Source: CAZMVY01 sp964653435 (GTDB taxonomy: Bacteria > Planctomycetota > Phycisphaerae > UBA1845 > PWPN01). Taken from it: a stretch of 64,000 nt of DNA. Each line of letters starts with the position of its first letter. The stretch's first letter is position 1. The notes below the pieces were generated by a model that saw nothing but the letters and a program-made list of their open reading frames with translations, ran no database searches and was not told the DNA's origin. The position numbers were made by a program, and so were the translations under genes. Below, in pieces: positions 40,563 through 49,707 of this stretch. Location: contig CAZZFA010000018.1 in the NCBI GenBank assembly GCA_964653435.1, forward strand, positions 1 through 64,000, given 5' to 3'.

Positions 40563-42131
40563 GTGCAGGCGCTGTCGGCCTATTATCGATACTGTCCGGG
40601 TGAGGAGCAGGCGAAGCTCTCGGACGCCGTCTGCCGGGGCCGGCGCCGCGCGAACTTCCCCAAGTGCAAGGGATGCCAGTTCAACGACGACGAGAAGGCC
40701 GCCGGCGGGTCGTCCTCCGGCCGGTCGGCACAGCGAAACAGGGACAAAACAGACATGCTTGAGAAGGTGTTCAAGGCGTACGACGTACGGGCCACGTTCC
40801 CCGACCCGCTCAATGCGGAGGTTGCATGGCGGATTGGTGCGGCGACCGCCCAGTTTCTTCGCAGCCAGCTTCGGCCGACCGAACACGCGGCGGGCGCCAC
40901 GTCCGCCATCGCAGTCGGCCGCGACATGCGCAAGAGCAGCCCTGAACTGCAGACGGCATTCATGGACGGTGCCCGTTCCACGGGGATGAAGATCGTGGAC
41001 ATCGGCATGATCGACACGTCGCAGATCTACTTTGCGGTAAACTACCTGCGAACGATCGGCGGCGTACAGACCACGGCCAGCCACAACCCGGCGAACTACA
41101 ACGGGTTCAAGATCTGCGGCAAGCGCGGCAAGCCGGTGGGTGCCGATACCGGGCTCGGGGAGATCTGCAAGATCGCCAAGGGGCTTTCCCCCGGGCCGGG
41201 CACCGGCCAGGGCCCGTTCGAGCAACAGGACCTTGCCGTGCCGTACAAGCAGTTCGTTCGGCAGTATCTCCGTTCGCCGCGGAAGATGAAGGTCGTGGTG
41301 GACGCCTCGAACGGTATGGCGGGGCGATGGTTCCCGATCCTCTTCGGCGACGTGGAGGAGATCGAGATCCATTCGCTCAACTTCGAGCACAACGGCGAGT
41401 TCGTGCATGACCCGAACCCGCTGATCGAGGCCAACCTCGCCCAGCTTCGAGACAAGGTGCGGCGGACCGGTGCGGACTTCGGCGTGTGCTTTGACGGCGA
41501 CGCCGACCGCCTCATGCTCGTGGACGAGCGCGCCCAGATCGTCCGGTGCGACATCCTCACGGCCCTGCTGGCGGAGAGCTTCCTGAAGCAGCGGCCGGGT
41601 TCGACGATCGTGTACGATCTTCGCTCGAGCCGGATCGTGCCCGAGGTCATCCGCAAGGCCGGCGGCGTTCCGCGTCGCGAGCGGGTCGGGCACGCGTTCA
41701 TGAAGAAGGCCCTCGCCGACTCGCAGGGCGTTTTTGGCGGCGAGCTTTCCGGGCACTTCTACTTCAAGGACAACTGGTACTGCGACAGCGGGATGCTGGC
41801 CTTCGTCCACGTGGTGAACCTGCTCTCGACCAGCGGCCGGCCGCTGGGCGAACTGGTCGCCCCGCTGCTTCGCTACGCGACCTCCGGGGAGCGCAACTTC
41901 GAGAACGAGAACAAGGACGCCGTCATCAGGGAGCTGGCGCGCATTTACTCCGATGGCCGGGTGGATTTCCTCGACGGCATCACCGTCCAGTACGATGACT
42001 GGTGGTTCAATGTGCGTCCCTCGAACACCGAGCCGCTGCTGCGTCTCAATCTGGAGGCCGACACGCGCGAACGGATGGAGGAGAAGCTCGCGGAAGTCGC
42101 GAAGCACCTGGGCAAGCCCGTGGCTCACTGA
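40563..42131 (+). CDS. Phosphomannomutase/phosphoglucomutase with a Cys4 N-terminal extension
   Basis: A 522-residue alpha-D-phosphohexomutase. The core (from residue 65) has the phosphoserine loop TTASHNPANYNG, the metal loop FDGDADR, the sugar-specificity loop GGELSGH and the phosphate-binding RPSNTEPLLRL. It interconverts hexose 1- and 6-phosphates for nucleotide-sugar synthesis. Ahead of it is a 64-residue extension with Cys11, Cys24, Cys35 and Cys38 (CPGEEQAKLSDAVC, KCKGCQF), a zinc-finger-like spacing. If translation starts at the ATG at 40755 the extension is absent, but the open frame and its coding-like pattern argue for the GTG at 40563. The extension may be specific to this group of bacteria. 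Confidence 0.85.
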   Translation: MQALSAYYRYCPGEEQAKLSDAVCRGRRRANFPKCKGCQFNDDEKAAGGSSSGRSAQRNRDKTDMLEKVFKAYDVRATFPDPLNAEVAWRIGAATAQFLRSQLRPTEHAAGATSAIAVGRDMRKSSPELQTAFMDGARSTGMKIVDIGMIDTSQIYFAVNYLRTIGGVQTTASHNPANYNGFKICGKRGKPVGADTGLGEICKIAKGLSPGPGTGQGPFEQQDLAVPYKQFVRQYLRSPRKMKVVVDASNGMAGRWFPILFGDVEEIEIHSLNFEHNGEFVHDPNPLIEANLAQLRDKVRRTGADFGVCFDGDADRLMLVDERAQIVRCDILTALLAESFLKQRPGSTIVYDLRSSRIVPEVIRKAGGVPRRERVGHAFMKKALADSQGVFGGELSGHFYFKDNWYCDSGMLAFVHVVNLLSTSGRPLGELVAPLLRYATSGERNFENENKDAVIRELARIYSDGRVDFLDGITVQYDDWWFNVRPSNTEPLLRLNLEADTRERMEEKLAEVAKHLGKPVAH

Positions 42132-42236
42132 GTGCGCGGCGGTTTCGCCAGAGGCCGCACTCCACGCGGCGCGGCGGCGATGCGTTGAGGGAACTCGCCG
42201 GGGCGGGGTTGTTTTCGGGAGCAACGGAATCGTCGG

Positions 42237-43472
42237 ATGTCACAACTGATTCATCGTCATCTGTCCTGCGGCATCGAGTTTGCCGCCGAGGTTCTGCCCG
42301 GCCGCCCGACGGCCGCCCTGGAGATCCGGGTCCTGGCCGGGGCCGCACACGATCCGGCCGACCGGCTCGGTCTGGCCCGCCTGGTGGAGGAGACGCTCGA
42401 CAAGGGCACGGCCCGTCGCAGCGGCCGCGAGTTGCTCGATGCGTTCGACGCGATCGGGGCGCAGCGGTCCTCCGCCACCGGGCGCGACACGACGGCCTTC
42501 GGCTGCGTGTGCCTGCCGGAGTATCTGCCGCAGGCGATCGAGCTGCACGCGGAGATGCTCCGTACCCCGACTTTTCCCGAGGAGGCCTGCCGCGTCGCCA
42601 TCGAGCTGGCGGTTCAGGAACTTTCGGCGATCGAGGATGATCCGCAGGCCCTCACGGACAAGCTGATGGACCGTCAGGCGTACGGCCCGTTCCTGGGACG
42701 CCATCCGCTCGGCGAGAAGGAGACGTTGCAGCGGATTGGCCGAGCGGATATCGCCGAGCACTGGCAGGCGACGTTTTCCGCCGGCCGCCTGCTGGTCGGT
42801 GTCGCCGGCCCGGTCGATCCGGAGCGGATCGCCGATTGCCTGGAGGAGTGTTTCGCCGGCTTCGGCCCCCCGAGCCCGAACGGCCGCGAGGCCCCGCCCC
42901 TGGTGTTCTCCGCGGTGCGGACGCATCACCCCAAGGAGCTGGCGCAGGAGCACATCGGGATCTGCTATCCGGGTGTGCCCGTCACGCACGCGGACTACCC
43001 GGTCGAGCGTGTGCTGATCGGCGTTCTTGCGGGCGGAATGAGCGGGCGGCTCTTCACGGAGGTCCGCGAGAAACAGGGGCTCGTGTACTGGGTAGGGGCG
43101 TGGCATGAGCATCCGCGGAACGCCGGAATGATTCATCTCGGCGCCAGCTCCACGCCGGCCAACGCCGACAAGACCTACCGGACGCTCCTGCGCGAGGTGG
43201 ACCGGCTGTCGGACGACCTTCTGGAATCCGAGGTGGATCGCGCCATCGTGGGCATTGCCGCCCGCACGGAGACCCGCGGCGACATCACCCGCGCGCACTG
43301 CTCCGAGCTGGTGGGGGATCTGTTCCACTACGGGTACCCCGTTCCCATGGAGGAGAAGATCGCCAGGGTGGAGGCCGTCACCGTGGACGCGGTCAAACGG
43401 TATCTCGCCGCGCATCCGAGAGACAGCCTCAGCGTCGTAACACTGGGTCCGCGCGAGCTGGCGGCCGACTGA
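42237..43472 (+). CDS. M16-family peptidase, non-catalytic (beta-like) subunit
   Basis: A 411-residue M16 fold. In the place of the zinc motif HxxEH it reads LARLVEETLDKGT (near residues 45-56), so both His are lost, and it cannot bind the zinc. The C-terminal half has GMSGRLFTEVREKQGLVYWV, the usual R/Y substrate-binding region of M16. The next gene but one frame on is an active M16 protein, so the pair resembles the alpha/beta arrangement of processing peptidases, in which one subunit is inactive and helps hold the substrate. Start ATG at 42237; no strong Shine-Dalgarno. Confidence 0.85.
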   Translation: MSQLIHRHLSCGIEFAAEVLPGRPTAALEIRVLAGAAHDPADRLGLARLVEETLDKGTARRSGRELLDAFDAIGAQRSSATGRDTTAFGCVCLPEYLPQAIELHAEMLRTPTFPEEACRVAIELAVQELSAIEDDPQALTDKLMDRQAYGPFLGRHPLGEKETLQRIGRADIAEHWQATFSAGRLLVGVAGPVDPERIADCLEECFAGFGPPSPNGREAPPLVFSAVRTHHPKELAQEHIGICYPGVPVTHADYPVERVLIGVLAGGMSGRLFTEVREKQGLVYWVGAWHEHPRNAGMIHLGASSTPANADKTYRTLLREVDRLSDDLLESEVDRAIVGIAARTETRGDITRAHCSELVGDLFHYGYPVPMEEKIARVEAVTVDAVKRYLAAHPRDSLSVVTLGPRELAAD

Positions 43473-43694
43473 TTGGGGGTTGCGGGTTTCGGATTGTGGG
43501 TTTCCGCGTGTGGGTTCGGCATTGCAGATCTCAAACCGGGCAGATTCGACTTCGGCGGCGGGTTGTCGGGACAACCCGGGCACGCCGGGTACTCTGGAGG
43601 TCAAGCGCCCCCCCGGGCCCACGGCATAACGGACCAGGGAAACAGCGGATCAACGGAACAACGGACTGACGGATCAACGGAATAACGAACGCCC

Positions 43695-44939
43695 ATGCCA
43701 TCCCCTTTCGTCGAAGAACAACTGTCCAACGGCCTGAAGATCGTCATCGAGATCATGCCGCACGTGAAGTCCGCGGCGTGCGGATTCCTCGTCCGTACCG
43801 GCGCCCGGGATGAGACGCCCGCGCTGGCCGGCGTCTCCCACTTTCTCGAGCACATGTGTTTCAAGGGAACGCCGCGTCGCACGTGGCGCGACATCAGCGT
43901 CGAGTTCGACGAGATGGGCTCGTACTACAACGCCTTCACGAGCAAGAGCCGTACCTTTTATCACGGCTGGGTGCGCGCCGGCGACATCGAACGGCAGGCA
44001 GGCCTGCTCGCCGACCTGATGCGGTCCGCCCTTCCGCCGGACGAGTTCGACATGGAGAAGAACGTGATCCTCGAGGAGATCGCCATGTCGAACGATCAGC
44101 TCGAACAGCTCGCGTATCACCTTCTTCACGAGAAGGTCTTCGCCGGGGGGCCGATGGCCTGGCCCGTGCTCGGTTACGAGGAGACCGTCGGCAAGCTCAC
44201 CCGCGAGCAGATGCACGAGTACTTTCTCCGCCGCTACGTCCCGGACAATATGATCTTCATCGCCGCGGGAAACCTCGATGCCTCGCAGACCGTTGCGGCC
44301 GTGAAGCGGCTGTGCGGCGACTGGGCGCCCGGCGGTGTCTCGCGGAACGGCGTTCGCACGCCGCCGGCGTTTCACCGCGGCACGGCCGTCCGGCAGGTCG
44401 AGCGTTTCAATCAGCAGGCCATTCTGCTGGCCTTTCCGGCGGCCTCCGCGCGCGACGAGCAACAGGAGGAGTCGGCGGCGCTGGCGGCGATTCTGGGGGG
44501 CGAGAACTCGCGCTTCTACTGGAACATCGTGCAGACCGGCATCGCGCCCCGCGCGAGCGTCTGGCATGAGGACTACGAGGATTGCGGCCTGATGATCCTC
44601 TACGGGATCGGCGATCCGGAGAACGCCGAGAAGCTCGCCGAGGCCATGCAGCGCGAGGCGATCGAGATCACCACGAAGGGTGTCACGGAGCAGGAGGTGC
44701 AGCGCGTCCGCAACAAACGGCGGACCCAACTGGCCGCCGAGGCCGAGGCCCCGTATTACCGCCTCCTGCAGATCGTGGACGATGTGGATTACCGCGGCCA
44801 TCCGCGGACGATCGAGGAACGCCTCGAGCGGGTGAACCGCGTCACGGCCGAGTCGATCGCCGCGTGTCTGAAGCGGTTCCCCATAACGGACAACGGCTAC
44901 TTCGTCAGCGTGGGCCCGCGCGACTGGCCGCCGGTGTGA
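43695..44939 (+). CDS. M16-family zinc metallopeptidase, catalytic subunit
   Basis: A 414-residue M16 protease. The zinc motif HFLEH is at residues 49-53, in VSHFLEHMCFKGTPRR; the third ligand Glu lies about 75 residues later, in NVILEEIAMSND. The C-terminal half has NSRFYWNIVQ in place of the usual substrate motif (R/Y pair), less conserved than in its partner. The two genes are 222 bases apart on the same strand. Family members cleave small peptides or leader sequences. ATG at 43695 preceded by the short repeat ACGGATCAACGGAAT. Confidence 0.9.
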   Translation: MPSPFVEEQLSNGLKIVIEIMPHVKSAACGFLVRTGARDETPALAGVSHFLEHMCFKGTPRRTWRDISVEFDEMGSYYNAFTSKSRTFYHGWVRAGDIERQAGLLADLMRSALPPDEFDMEKNVILEEIAMSNDQLEQLAYHLLHEKVFAGGPMAWPVLGYEETVGKLTREQMHEYFLRRYVPDNMIFIAAGNLDASQTVAAVKRLCGDWAPGGVSRNGVRTPPAFHRGTAVRQVERFNQQAILLAFPAASARDEQQEESAALAAILGGENSRFYWNIVQTGIAPRASVWHEDYEDCGLMILYGIGDPENAEKLAEAMQREAIEITTKGVTEQEVQRVRNKRRTQLAAEAEAPYYRLLQIVDDVDYRGHPRTIEERLERVNRVTAESIAACLKRFPITDNGYFVSVGPRDWPPV

Positions 44940-44993
44940 CGCCCCCGGGCTTACCCACCCGCCCCGACCACGACGCACCCGCTCCCTGCACTG

Positions 44994-46904
44994 TTATCGC
45001 GCGGCGAATGGCGATTGCCAGACGCGGCAGAGGGCCTGTTCGCTCCGCCGATATCCCTCGAAGGACGCCGACGCATCCGTGCTGTAGACGCGGGCCGAGC
45101 CGTCCTCGCCGACGAACTCGTACAGCGGAGTGGTTGCGGCCGGTGGGTTCTTCATGTCGGCCGGCAGGGCATAGCACAACGGCGGCTCGCCGCCCTCCTC
45201 CGGCCGGGCGGTCGGCGATCCGACCGAGAGGCGCATCCCTCCCGCGGCAAGCGGTACGGCGTACACGGGGATCGTTCCCGGTGCCGCGCGGTCCGGCGCG
45301 AAGAACGCGATTCGCCAGTGGGTCGGGTCCGGGTGCGCCGTTCGCCCGGTGGCAAAACGATTCGGCAGCTTGCCGGACGCGACGTTGTAGACGGGCACCG
45401 GCAGTGCGAGCCGCGGGTCCGCGAGGTCCAGTTTGTACATGATCTGGTTGTAGTTGTATCGCGGCGTCTGGCACGGGTTGCCGGAAAACGTGTTCGTGTA
45501 GGTTCCCTCGAAGAAGATGATGCGCCCGCCGTCCTGGTCGAACTCCGGGTGCTGTTTGGGGTTGTAGAAGTCGTACCGGTCGTGTGTCACGATCTTCCGG
45601 GCGTAGACCCACGGCCCCAGCGGCGTGTCGGCCTCCGCGAACCAGATCTCGCCGAGCATGCTCGTGCCCATGACTTCGAGCATGATCGTGATCCAGCGGC
45701 GGCGGTATTCGTTCCAGTAGATCGAGCCGCCGTGCGGCCGGATCGCCTTGCCCTGCTCGGCATCGCGGAGATGAAAGAGCAGTTCGCCCGGCTTCACATG
45801 GCCGCCCTTGAGGAGCGCCTCCTGGACCTTGGGATCCATCGGCGGGGCGTTCTTTCTCCAGGCGTACCGCAGCCGCCCGTCGGCATCGCGATCAAGCTGC
45901 ACGGAATCCAGCCGGCTGCCTTCTTTCAGGCATGTGTACGCCTCGTAGTTCGCCAGGTCGCGCATGCGGTCCGGGTCGGGCGGCACGCGAAGCGTCGGAA
46001 ACGGCGCGGGGAAGTAGACGTATTCCGTGCCCGCCTCGGTGTGCCGGAAGGGGTGTCCGCGCGGCACCATGGGCGAGTTCAGCTCGAATTGCGCCACCTT
46101 CTCGAAGACTTCCTTCGCGTCGTTCCACTCGAGCAGCCCGCGCTCGTGGGCCTCCATGTTCGGGTACACCTTCGCATAGCCGGCGACCATGCGCTCCCTG
46201 CCGGCCTTGTCCTTGAAGGTTACGAACGCGTCCGCCCAGCAGGGACCTTCGCCCGGCACAGGCGCCATCTGCTTCGTGAAACCGTCCTTGTCCGTGAAGT
46301 ACGCGAGGTTCACGCCGATATTCGGGTCGAGGCCGCCGCGCCCCGGCAGGAGCGACACGGCCCCCGTCATCTGAAAGTTGCCCAGCGGGTACGACGGTTT
46401 GTTCGTATCGCCCCAGAACCAGTAGAGCCGGCCTTTGTAGACGGCGTTCTGCACGCTGTCCTGGCCGAGCACCTTGGCGTTGAGCACGGGCTGCTCGATC
46501 GGCGCCCGCTCGCCCAGCAGGACGGTGTCGCGGTAGATGCCGCCGCCGGTGATGCGGTACAAGCGCTCCGCGATGTTGATCCGCTTGATCTTCAGCGTCG
46601 CGCTGCCGCCTTCCTTCACATCCAGCGCACGGCCCTGCATGCCGAACCCGTCCTTCGGAAACTCGTACCCGTGGCTGCGGACGAAGAAGAACACGGACTG
46701 GCCCATCAGCCCGGGTTCATAAAAGGCGACGATCCCGTTGCTGTCGGTATAGTGCCTGATGTTGTTCGTGGTCTCGAGTTCGACGAGCGGCACGCCCCGC
46801 CCCGTCTGCTCGTCCACGACGGTGATGCGGAAGTACTTTTCGCGTGCTTCCGCCGGCTCGGCGAAGAGCCCGGCCGTCAGCGCAATGGCAGCAAGGGTCA
46901 GCAT
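44994..46904 (-). CDS. Large secreted protein, glycosidase-like beta-propeller suspected
   Basis: A 636-residue protein with a signal peptide ending near LFAEPAEA. An N-terminal region follows with an Ig-like start, ITVVDEQTGRGVPLVELETT (residues 28-47). The rest is rich in Trp, Tyr and Gly with spaced motifs such as LYWFWGDTNKPSYPLGNFQM, GPCWADAFVTFKDKAG and IMLEVMGTSMLGEIWFAEAD, then GRIIFFEGTYTNTFSG. This looks like a five-bladed propeller related to GH43-type enzymes; planctomycetes carry many. Substrate unknown. The start at 46904 has GGAGG at eight bases; 46910 is also possible. Confidence 0.7.
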   Translation of the reverse strand: MLTLAAIALTAGLFAEPAEAREKYFRITVVDEQTGRGVPLVELETTNNIRHYTDSNGIVAFYEPGLMGQSVFFFVRSHGYEFPKDGFGMQGRALDVKEGGSATLKIKRINIAERLYRITGGGIYRDTVLLGERAPIEQPVLNAKVLGQDSVQNAVYKGRLYWFWGDTNKPSYPLGNFQMTGAVSLLPGRGGLDPNIGVNLAYFTDKDGFTKQMAPVPGEGPCWADAFVTFKDKAGRERMVAGYAKVYPNMEAHERGLLEWNDAKEVFEKVAQFELNSPMVPRGHPFRHTEAGTEYVYFPAPFPTLRVPPDPDRMRDLANYEAYTCLKEGSRLDSVQLDRDADGRLRYAWRKNAPPMDPKVQEALLKGGHVKPGELLFHLRDAEQGKAIRPHGGSIYWNEYRRRWITIMLEVMGTSMLGEIWFAEADTPLGPWVYARKIVTHDRYDFYNPKQHPEFDQDGGRIIFFEGTYTNTFSGNPCQTPRYNYNQIMYKLDLADPRLALPVPVYNVASGKLPNRFATGRTAHPDPTHWRIAFFAPDRAAPGTIPVYAVPLAAGGMRLSVGSPTARPEEGGEPPLCYALPADMKNPPAATTPLYEFVGEDGSARVYSTDASASFEGYRRSEQALCRVWQSPFAAR

Positions 46905-47271
46905 CGTCATGTCCTCCCCCGTCGGATTCGCAGTTGCCATCGGCCATATCGCCCCGCCGCCCGGGGCGGATACAGCCATCTCTCAAAACGTCACCGGCAG
47001 CCCCGGGAAAGTTCACCAGTGTAAGGATCGCGCGCATGCGGGCAATTCGCAGACGCGGCGAGGGTTCCCGCGTATGCCGCCGGCCACCGACGGGAATCAC
47101 CGTGCGGATCGAAGCCTCCGACGCGCACACCACGCGGCGGCTTGCCCGCGGGCCGGCTACAAAAAACGCTGCCGCGCTCCGGTCGAGCGATGCAGCGATT
47201 GTCGGGGGAAACATGGCACTCGTCGTTGCGAGCGGCGGGTCGGGGCCGCTCGGTGTGCACTTGCGGAAACG
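46905..47271. other. Intergenic, no gene seen
   Basis: About 360 bases between the secreted-protein gene and the Cys-rich mini-gene. A 7-bp hairpin, GAGCGGC/GCCGCTC, lies near 47230 but lacks a T run. No open frame with a ribosome binding site. Confidence 0.4.
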
Positions 47272-47487
47272 CTATGACTTCAGCGCAGCAAGCCAGCGGC
47301 GCAGGATGGGGTCGCGGTGCCGACGCGGTTGTCGGCCGCGCAGGCTCTTGCCGTTGAACGTGGCGAGAGGCACGTCGCCGGTGCTCTGATCGCGGAAGTT
47401 CCTCACGCACACGCGCGGGCAGGTGCTGTTGAAGCACGCCATCTGCCCGGGCTGGTAGCTGCATTCGCCGGACGTAACGGTGTTCAT
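47272..47487 (-). CDS. Cys-rich 71-residue protein behind CRP-like operators
   Basis: MNTVTSGECSYQPGQMACFN then STCPRVCVRNFRDQSTGDVP, with a basic C-terminal half (RGRQPRRHRDPILRRWLA). Cys9, Cys18, Cys23 and Cys27 give C-x8-C-x4-C-x3-C, suited to a metal or iron-sulfur site. GAAGAAGG precedes the ATG. It matches no family that I know. The upstream region has three TGA-N6-TCA palindromes and a fair promoter, so this gene is very likely expressed under control of a CRP/FNR-family regulator. The stop at 47272 is close to the end of any likeness to coding; the basic tail could be spurious. Confidence 0.55.
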   Translation of the reverse strand: MNTVTSGECSYQPGQMACFNSTCPRVCVRNFRDQSTGDVPLATFNGKSLRGRQPRRHRDPILRRWLAALKS

Positions 47488-47518
47488 ACGATTACCCTTC
47501 TTCGACGCGCGGCACCCG

Positions 47519-47534
47519 CGTGATTCCTTTCACG
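47519..47534. promoter_or_regulatory. CRP/FNR-like operator 1
   Basis: CGTGATTCCTTTCACG: TGA-N6-TCA with flanking C-G. It lies 31 bases upstream of the start codon of the Cys-rich gene, within its leader. Confidence 0.6.
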
Positions 47535-47550
47535 GAGATCGACACCGCGC

Positions 47551-47566
47551 TGTGATCACTTTCACA
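47551..47566. promoter_or_regulatory. CRP-like operator 2 (perfect TGTGA-N6-TCACA)
   Basis: TGTGATCACTTTCACA, the exact CRP consensus. It overlaps the -10 box TATTGT (minus strand, 47564-47569) of the Cys-rich gene, a position for repression or for competition with RNA polymerase. Its centre is 32 bp from operator 1 (three helical turns) and 50 bp from operator 3. Confidence 0.7.
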
Positions 47567-47592
47567 ATAGCCGTTTCTCGCCGCAATGTCCA
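47564..47592 (-). promoter_or_regulatory. Candidate promoter of the Cys-rich gene
   Basis: On the minus strand TGGACA (47587-47592), 17-base spacer, TATTGT (47564-47569). It overlaps CRP-like operator 2 on its downstream side. Confidence 0.55.
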
Positions 47593-47600
47593 GCGGTTCT

Positions 47601-47616
47601 CGTGAACGAATTCACG
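47601..47616. promoter_or_regulatory. CRP/FNR-like operator 3
   Basis: CGTGAACGAATTCACG, GTGA-N6-TCAC. It lies just upstream of the -35 box of the Cys-rich gene, a position for activation or cooperative binding. Confidence 0.6.
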
Positions 47617-47889
47617 GATCGGCACGAACGACCATCGCGAAGTCACGCGATGGCGTTATGACGTATCCGTTTTGTAACCCGCTACAGAGACACGGCTTGC
47701 GGCGATCGAGTCGCCCGTCGGGACGGCGCATTGTCCGCGAACTATGCCCGAAGATCGTGGTGTCTGAAAAAACACATCCGCCGGTGACCCTGGTCGGCGG
47801 CAGGCACCACCAGACGATGATCCGGCTGCGACGCAGCTCGCCGCCCGTGCGGACGGCCGGTGGCAGGGCCGCTTCGACGACGGTAAGGT

Positions 47890-49707
47890 ATGCGGCCTAT
47901 GTGTCGAGCTTCTCGTGCCGTCTTCACTCTGATGCTGACGATCGTGCCGGCGATACAGGGCGTCGCCGCCGAGCCGGCTGTTGACGTCTCCGGCGCGATC
48001 ACCGCGTTTCGACCTCCCTGGCTGCCGGCGAAGGGCGAGTTGCCGCGCGTTGTTGTCGTTCTCGCCCCCATCCCCGCGGCGGGCGGCGAACCCGACCGTT
48101 GGCGCAACGATGAGGAGAGCCGCATGACGGCGGCATACCTCTATCACCTTATCAAGGCTGCGGGCGGCGAGGCGGTCGTGGCTGAGGCGACGCCCGCGCT
48201 GGTAAGCGCGGCAGGGGGGTCCCCCGACGCGGGGCTGGCAATGCTTTGCGGCGCGGTCAGATGTCACATGCTGGTCCGCATCGGCTTCGAGTCTGCCGAT
48301 CGGCACGCCTCGGGCCGCGACGGCGAGGCTGCCGGCGGCGAGGTCGTTGCGCTGTCGCGTGCGTTGGCTGACTCGCTTGGCCGGGCGGTGGGTTCGCCGG
48401 ACGCGTCGACGCCCGGGACATTCGTGGAAGCCGTGCCCTCGGCCGACGTCCGCGTTACGGTTTGCCCCGACGCCCATGCGGGAAACAACGACGTGCCCGG
48501 ACATCGGGCGATGGCGGAGAGGCTCTACAGGGGCATCCTCGCCTTCGTCCGTGCGGCGTATCCGGATCTTGAGGCGGCTCGGCTGAGGCGGTGGCCCGAC
48601 GCCGGCACGACGAGGCCCGCTCTTCCGCAGATCGACCCCTCGCCCCAGGCCAAGCTGGACAAGGCTGCGCACGCGGTCTGGCCGACGGACAGCCTGCCGA
48701 TCGAGAAGGCCCCCTGGTTCTGTGCCACATACCGCGCGACCGCCCTGAGCGACCGTACAATCGTGCACTTCGAGCCGCAGGCCGTGGTCGAGGGCGATAC
48801 GGTCGTATTGCGCGGCACGTCGAACGTTGCCGGACTCTGCGCGAGCATGGAGCAGGCCCTGCGCCTCGTCGGCGTCGCGCGCATTCGAAACGAGATGCGC
48901 GTGCTGCCGGACCGCCAACAGCTTGGCGAGAACCTGTTCGGCGTGTGCGTGGCGCCAATGGCGCTCACGTATGCCAGGCCGTTGCCCGTCGCGCCTGTAC
49001 AGACGCAGCTTCTCTATGGCGAGCCGCTGTTCCTGCTGGATCGCGAGGCGGGGTACTACCTCGTCCAGGCCGGCGACGGGTACTGGGGCTGGGCCCGCGA
49101 GGATTCGGTGCGCCCCATGACCCGGGAGCAATTCCGGCGGTACACCGCGCCGGATCAGGCGGTCTTCGTGCAGGATGTGGACCTCGATGGCGTGCGCGTG
49201 TATCGCGCCGCGCGGCTGCCGTTCGTGTCCCGCGACGGGGGCATGGTGACGCTGATGCGGCCGGACGGGCGCGAGGTCCGTGTGGCCGCGTCGGCGGTTC
49301 GCGTCATCGACGATTCGGCGACCGTGGGCCAACGGCTCCGGACGGCGTTAACGATGCTCTACGTTCCGTACGTCTTCGGCGGCCGTTCGCCGATCGGCCT
49401 GGATTGCAGCGGGTTCGTCGGCAGCCTCAGCGAGCAGGCGGACGTGAAGCTCGCCCGCGACGCCGCCCAGCAGTTCGCCGGCGGCCGCCTCGTCGCGACA
49501 AGCTGGTATCGCGACGACCTGCGCGCGGGCGACCGGGTCTACTTCATCGACGCCGTCGGGAAGGTCCACCACACCGGCCTGATGATCTCGCCGAGCCACT
49601 TTGTTCACTCCTCCGCGCCCTGCGTGCAGATCAGCAGCCTGAAGAAGGGCGATCGGCTCTACGTGGAGGGGTGGGATAAGGAGTTTCTCGCGGCGAAACG
49701 GCCGTAA
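47890..49707 (+). CDS. NlpC/P60 cysteine peptidase with N-terminal amidase-like and SH3-type regions
   Basis: A 605-residue exported cell-wall enzyme. A signal peptide ends near GVAAEP. Residues 45-240 hold RVVVVLAPIPAAGGEPDRWR and DEESRMTAAYLYHLIKAAGG, then HAGNNDVPGHRAMAERLYRG, faintly like amidase_3 enzymes but without clear zinc ligands, so perhaps inactive. Residues 355-460 look like SH3b modules (YGEPLFLLDREAGYYLVQAG, GYWGWAREDSV). The C-terminal 140 residues are NlpC/P60: GLDCSGFVGSLSE holds the catalytic Cys and KVHHTGLMISPSHFVHSS the His. It cleaves peptide crosslinks in peptidoglycan. ATG at 47890 or 47899 both give a good signal. Confidence 0.8.
   Translation: MRPMCRASRAVFTLMLTIVPAIQGVAAEPAVDVSGAITAFRPPWLPAKGELPRVVVVLAPIPAAGGEPDRWRNDEESRMTAAYLYHLIKAAGGEAVVAEATPALVSAAGGSPDAGLAMLCGAVRCHMLVRIGFESADRHASGRDGEAAGGEVVALSRALADSLGRAVGSPDASTPGTFVEAVPSADVRVTVCPDAHAGNNDVPGHRAMAERLYRGILAFVRAAYPDLEAARLRRWPDAGTTRPALPQIDPSPQAKLDKAAHAVWPTDSLPIEKAPWFCATYRATALSDRTIVHFEPQAVVEGDTVVLRGTSNVAGLCASMEQALRLVGVARIRNEMRVLPDRQQLGENLFGVCVAPMALTYARPLPVAPVQTQLLYGEPLFLLDREAGYYLVQAGDGYWGWAREDSVRPMTREQFRRYTAPDQAVFVQDVDLDGVRVYRAARLPFVSRDGGMVTLMRPDGREVRVAASAVRVIDDSATVGQRLRTALTMLYVPYVFGGRSPIGLDCSGFVGSLSEQADVKLARDAAQQFAGGRLVATSWYRDDLRAGDRVYFIDAVGKVHHTGLMISPSHFVHSSAPCVQISSLKKGDRLYVEGWDKEFLAAKRP

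Noticed and set aside
43473..43694. Gap between the two M16 genes, considered as holding a small gene
   Set aside because: It has only simple GGGTTTCGG- and ATCAACGGA-type short repeats and no plausible start.
47220..47250. GAGCGGC/GCCGCTC hairpin as a terminator for the Cys-rich gene
   Set aside because: It is not followed by T residues on either strand.
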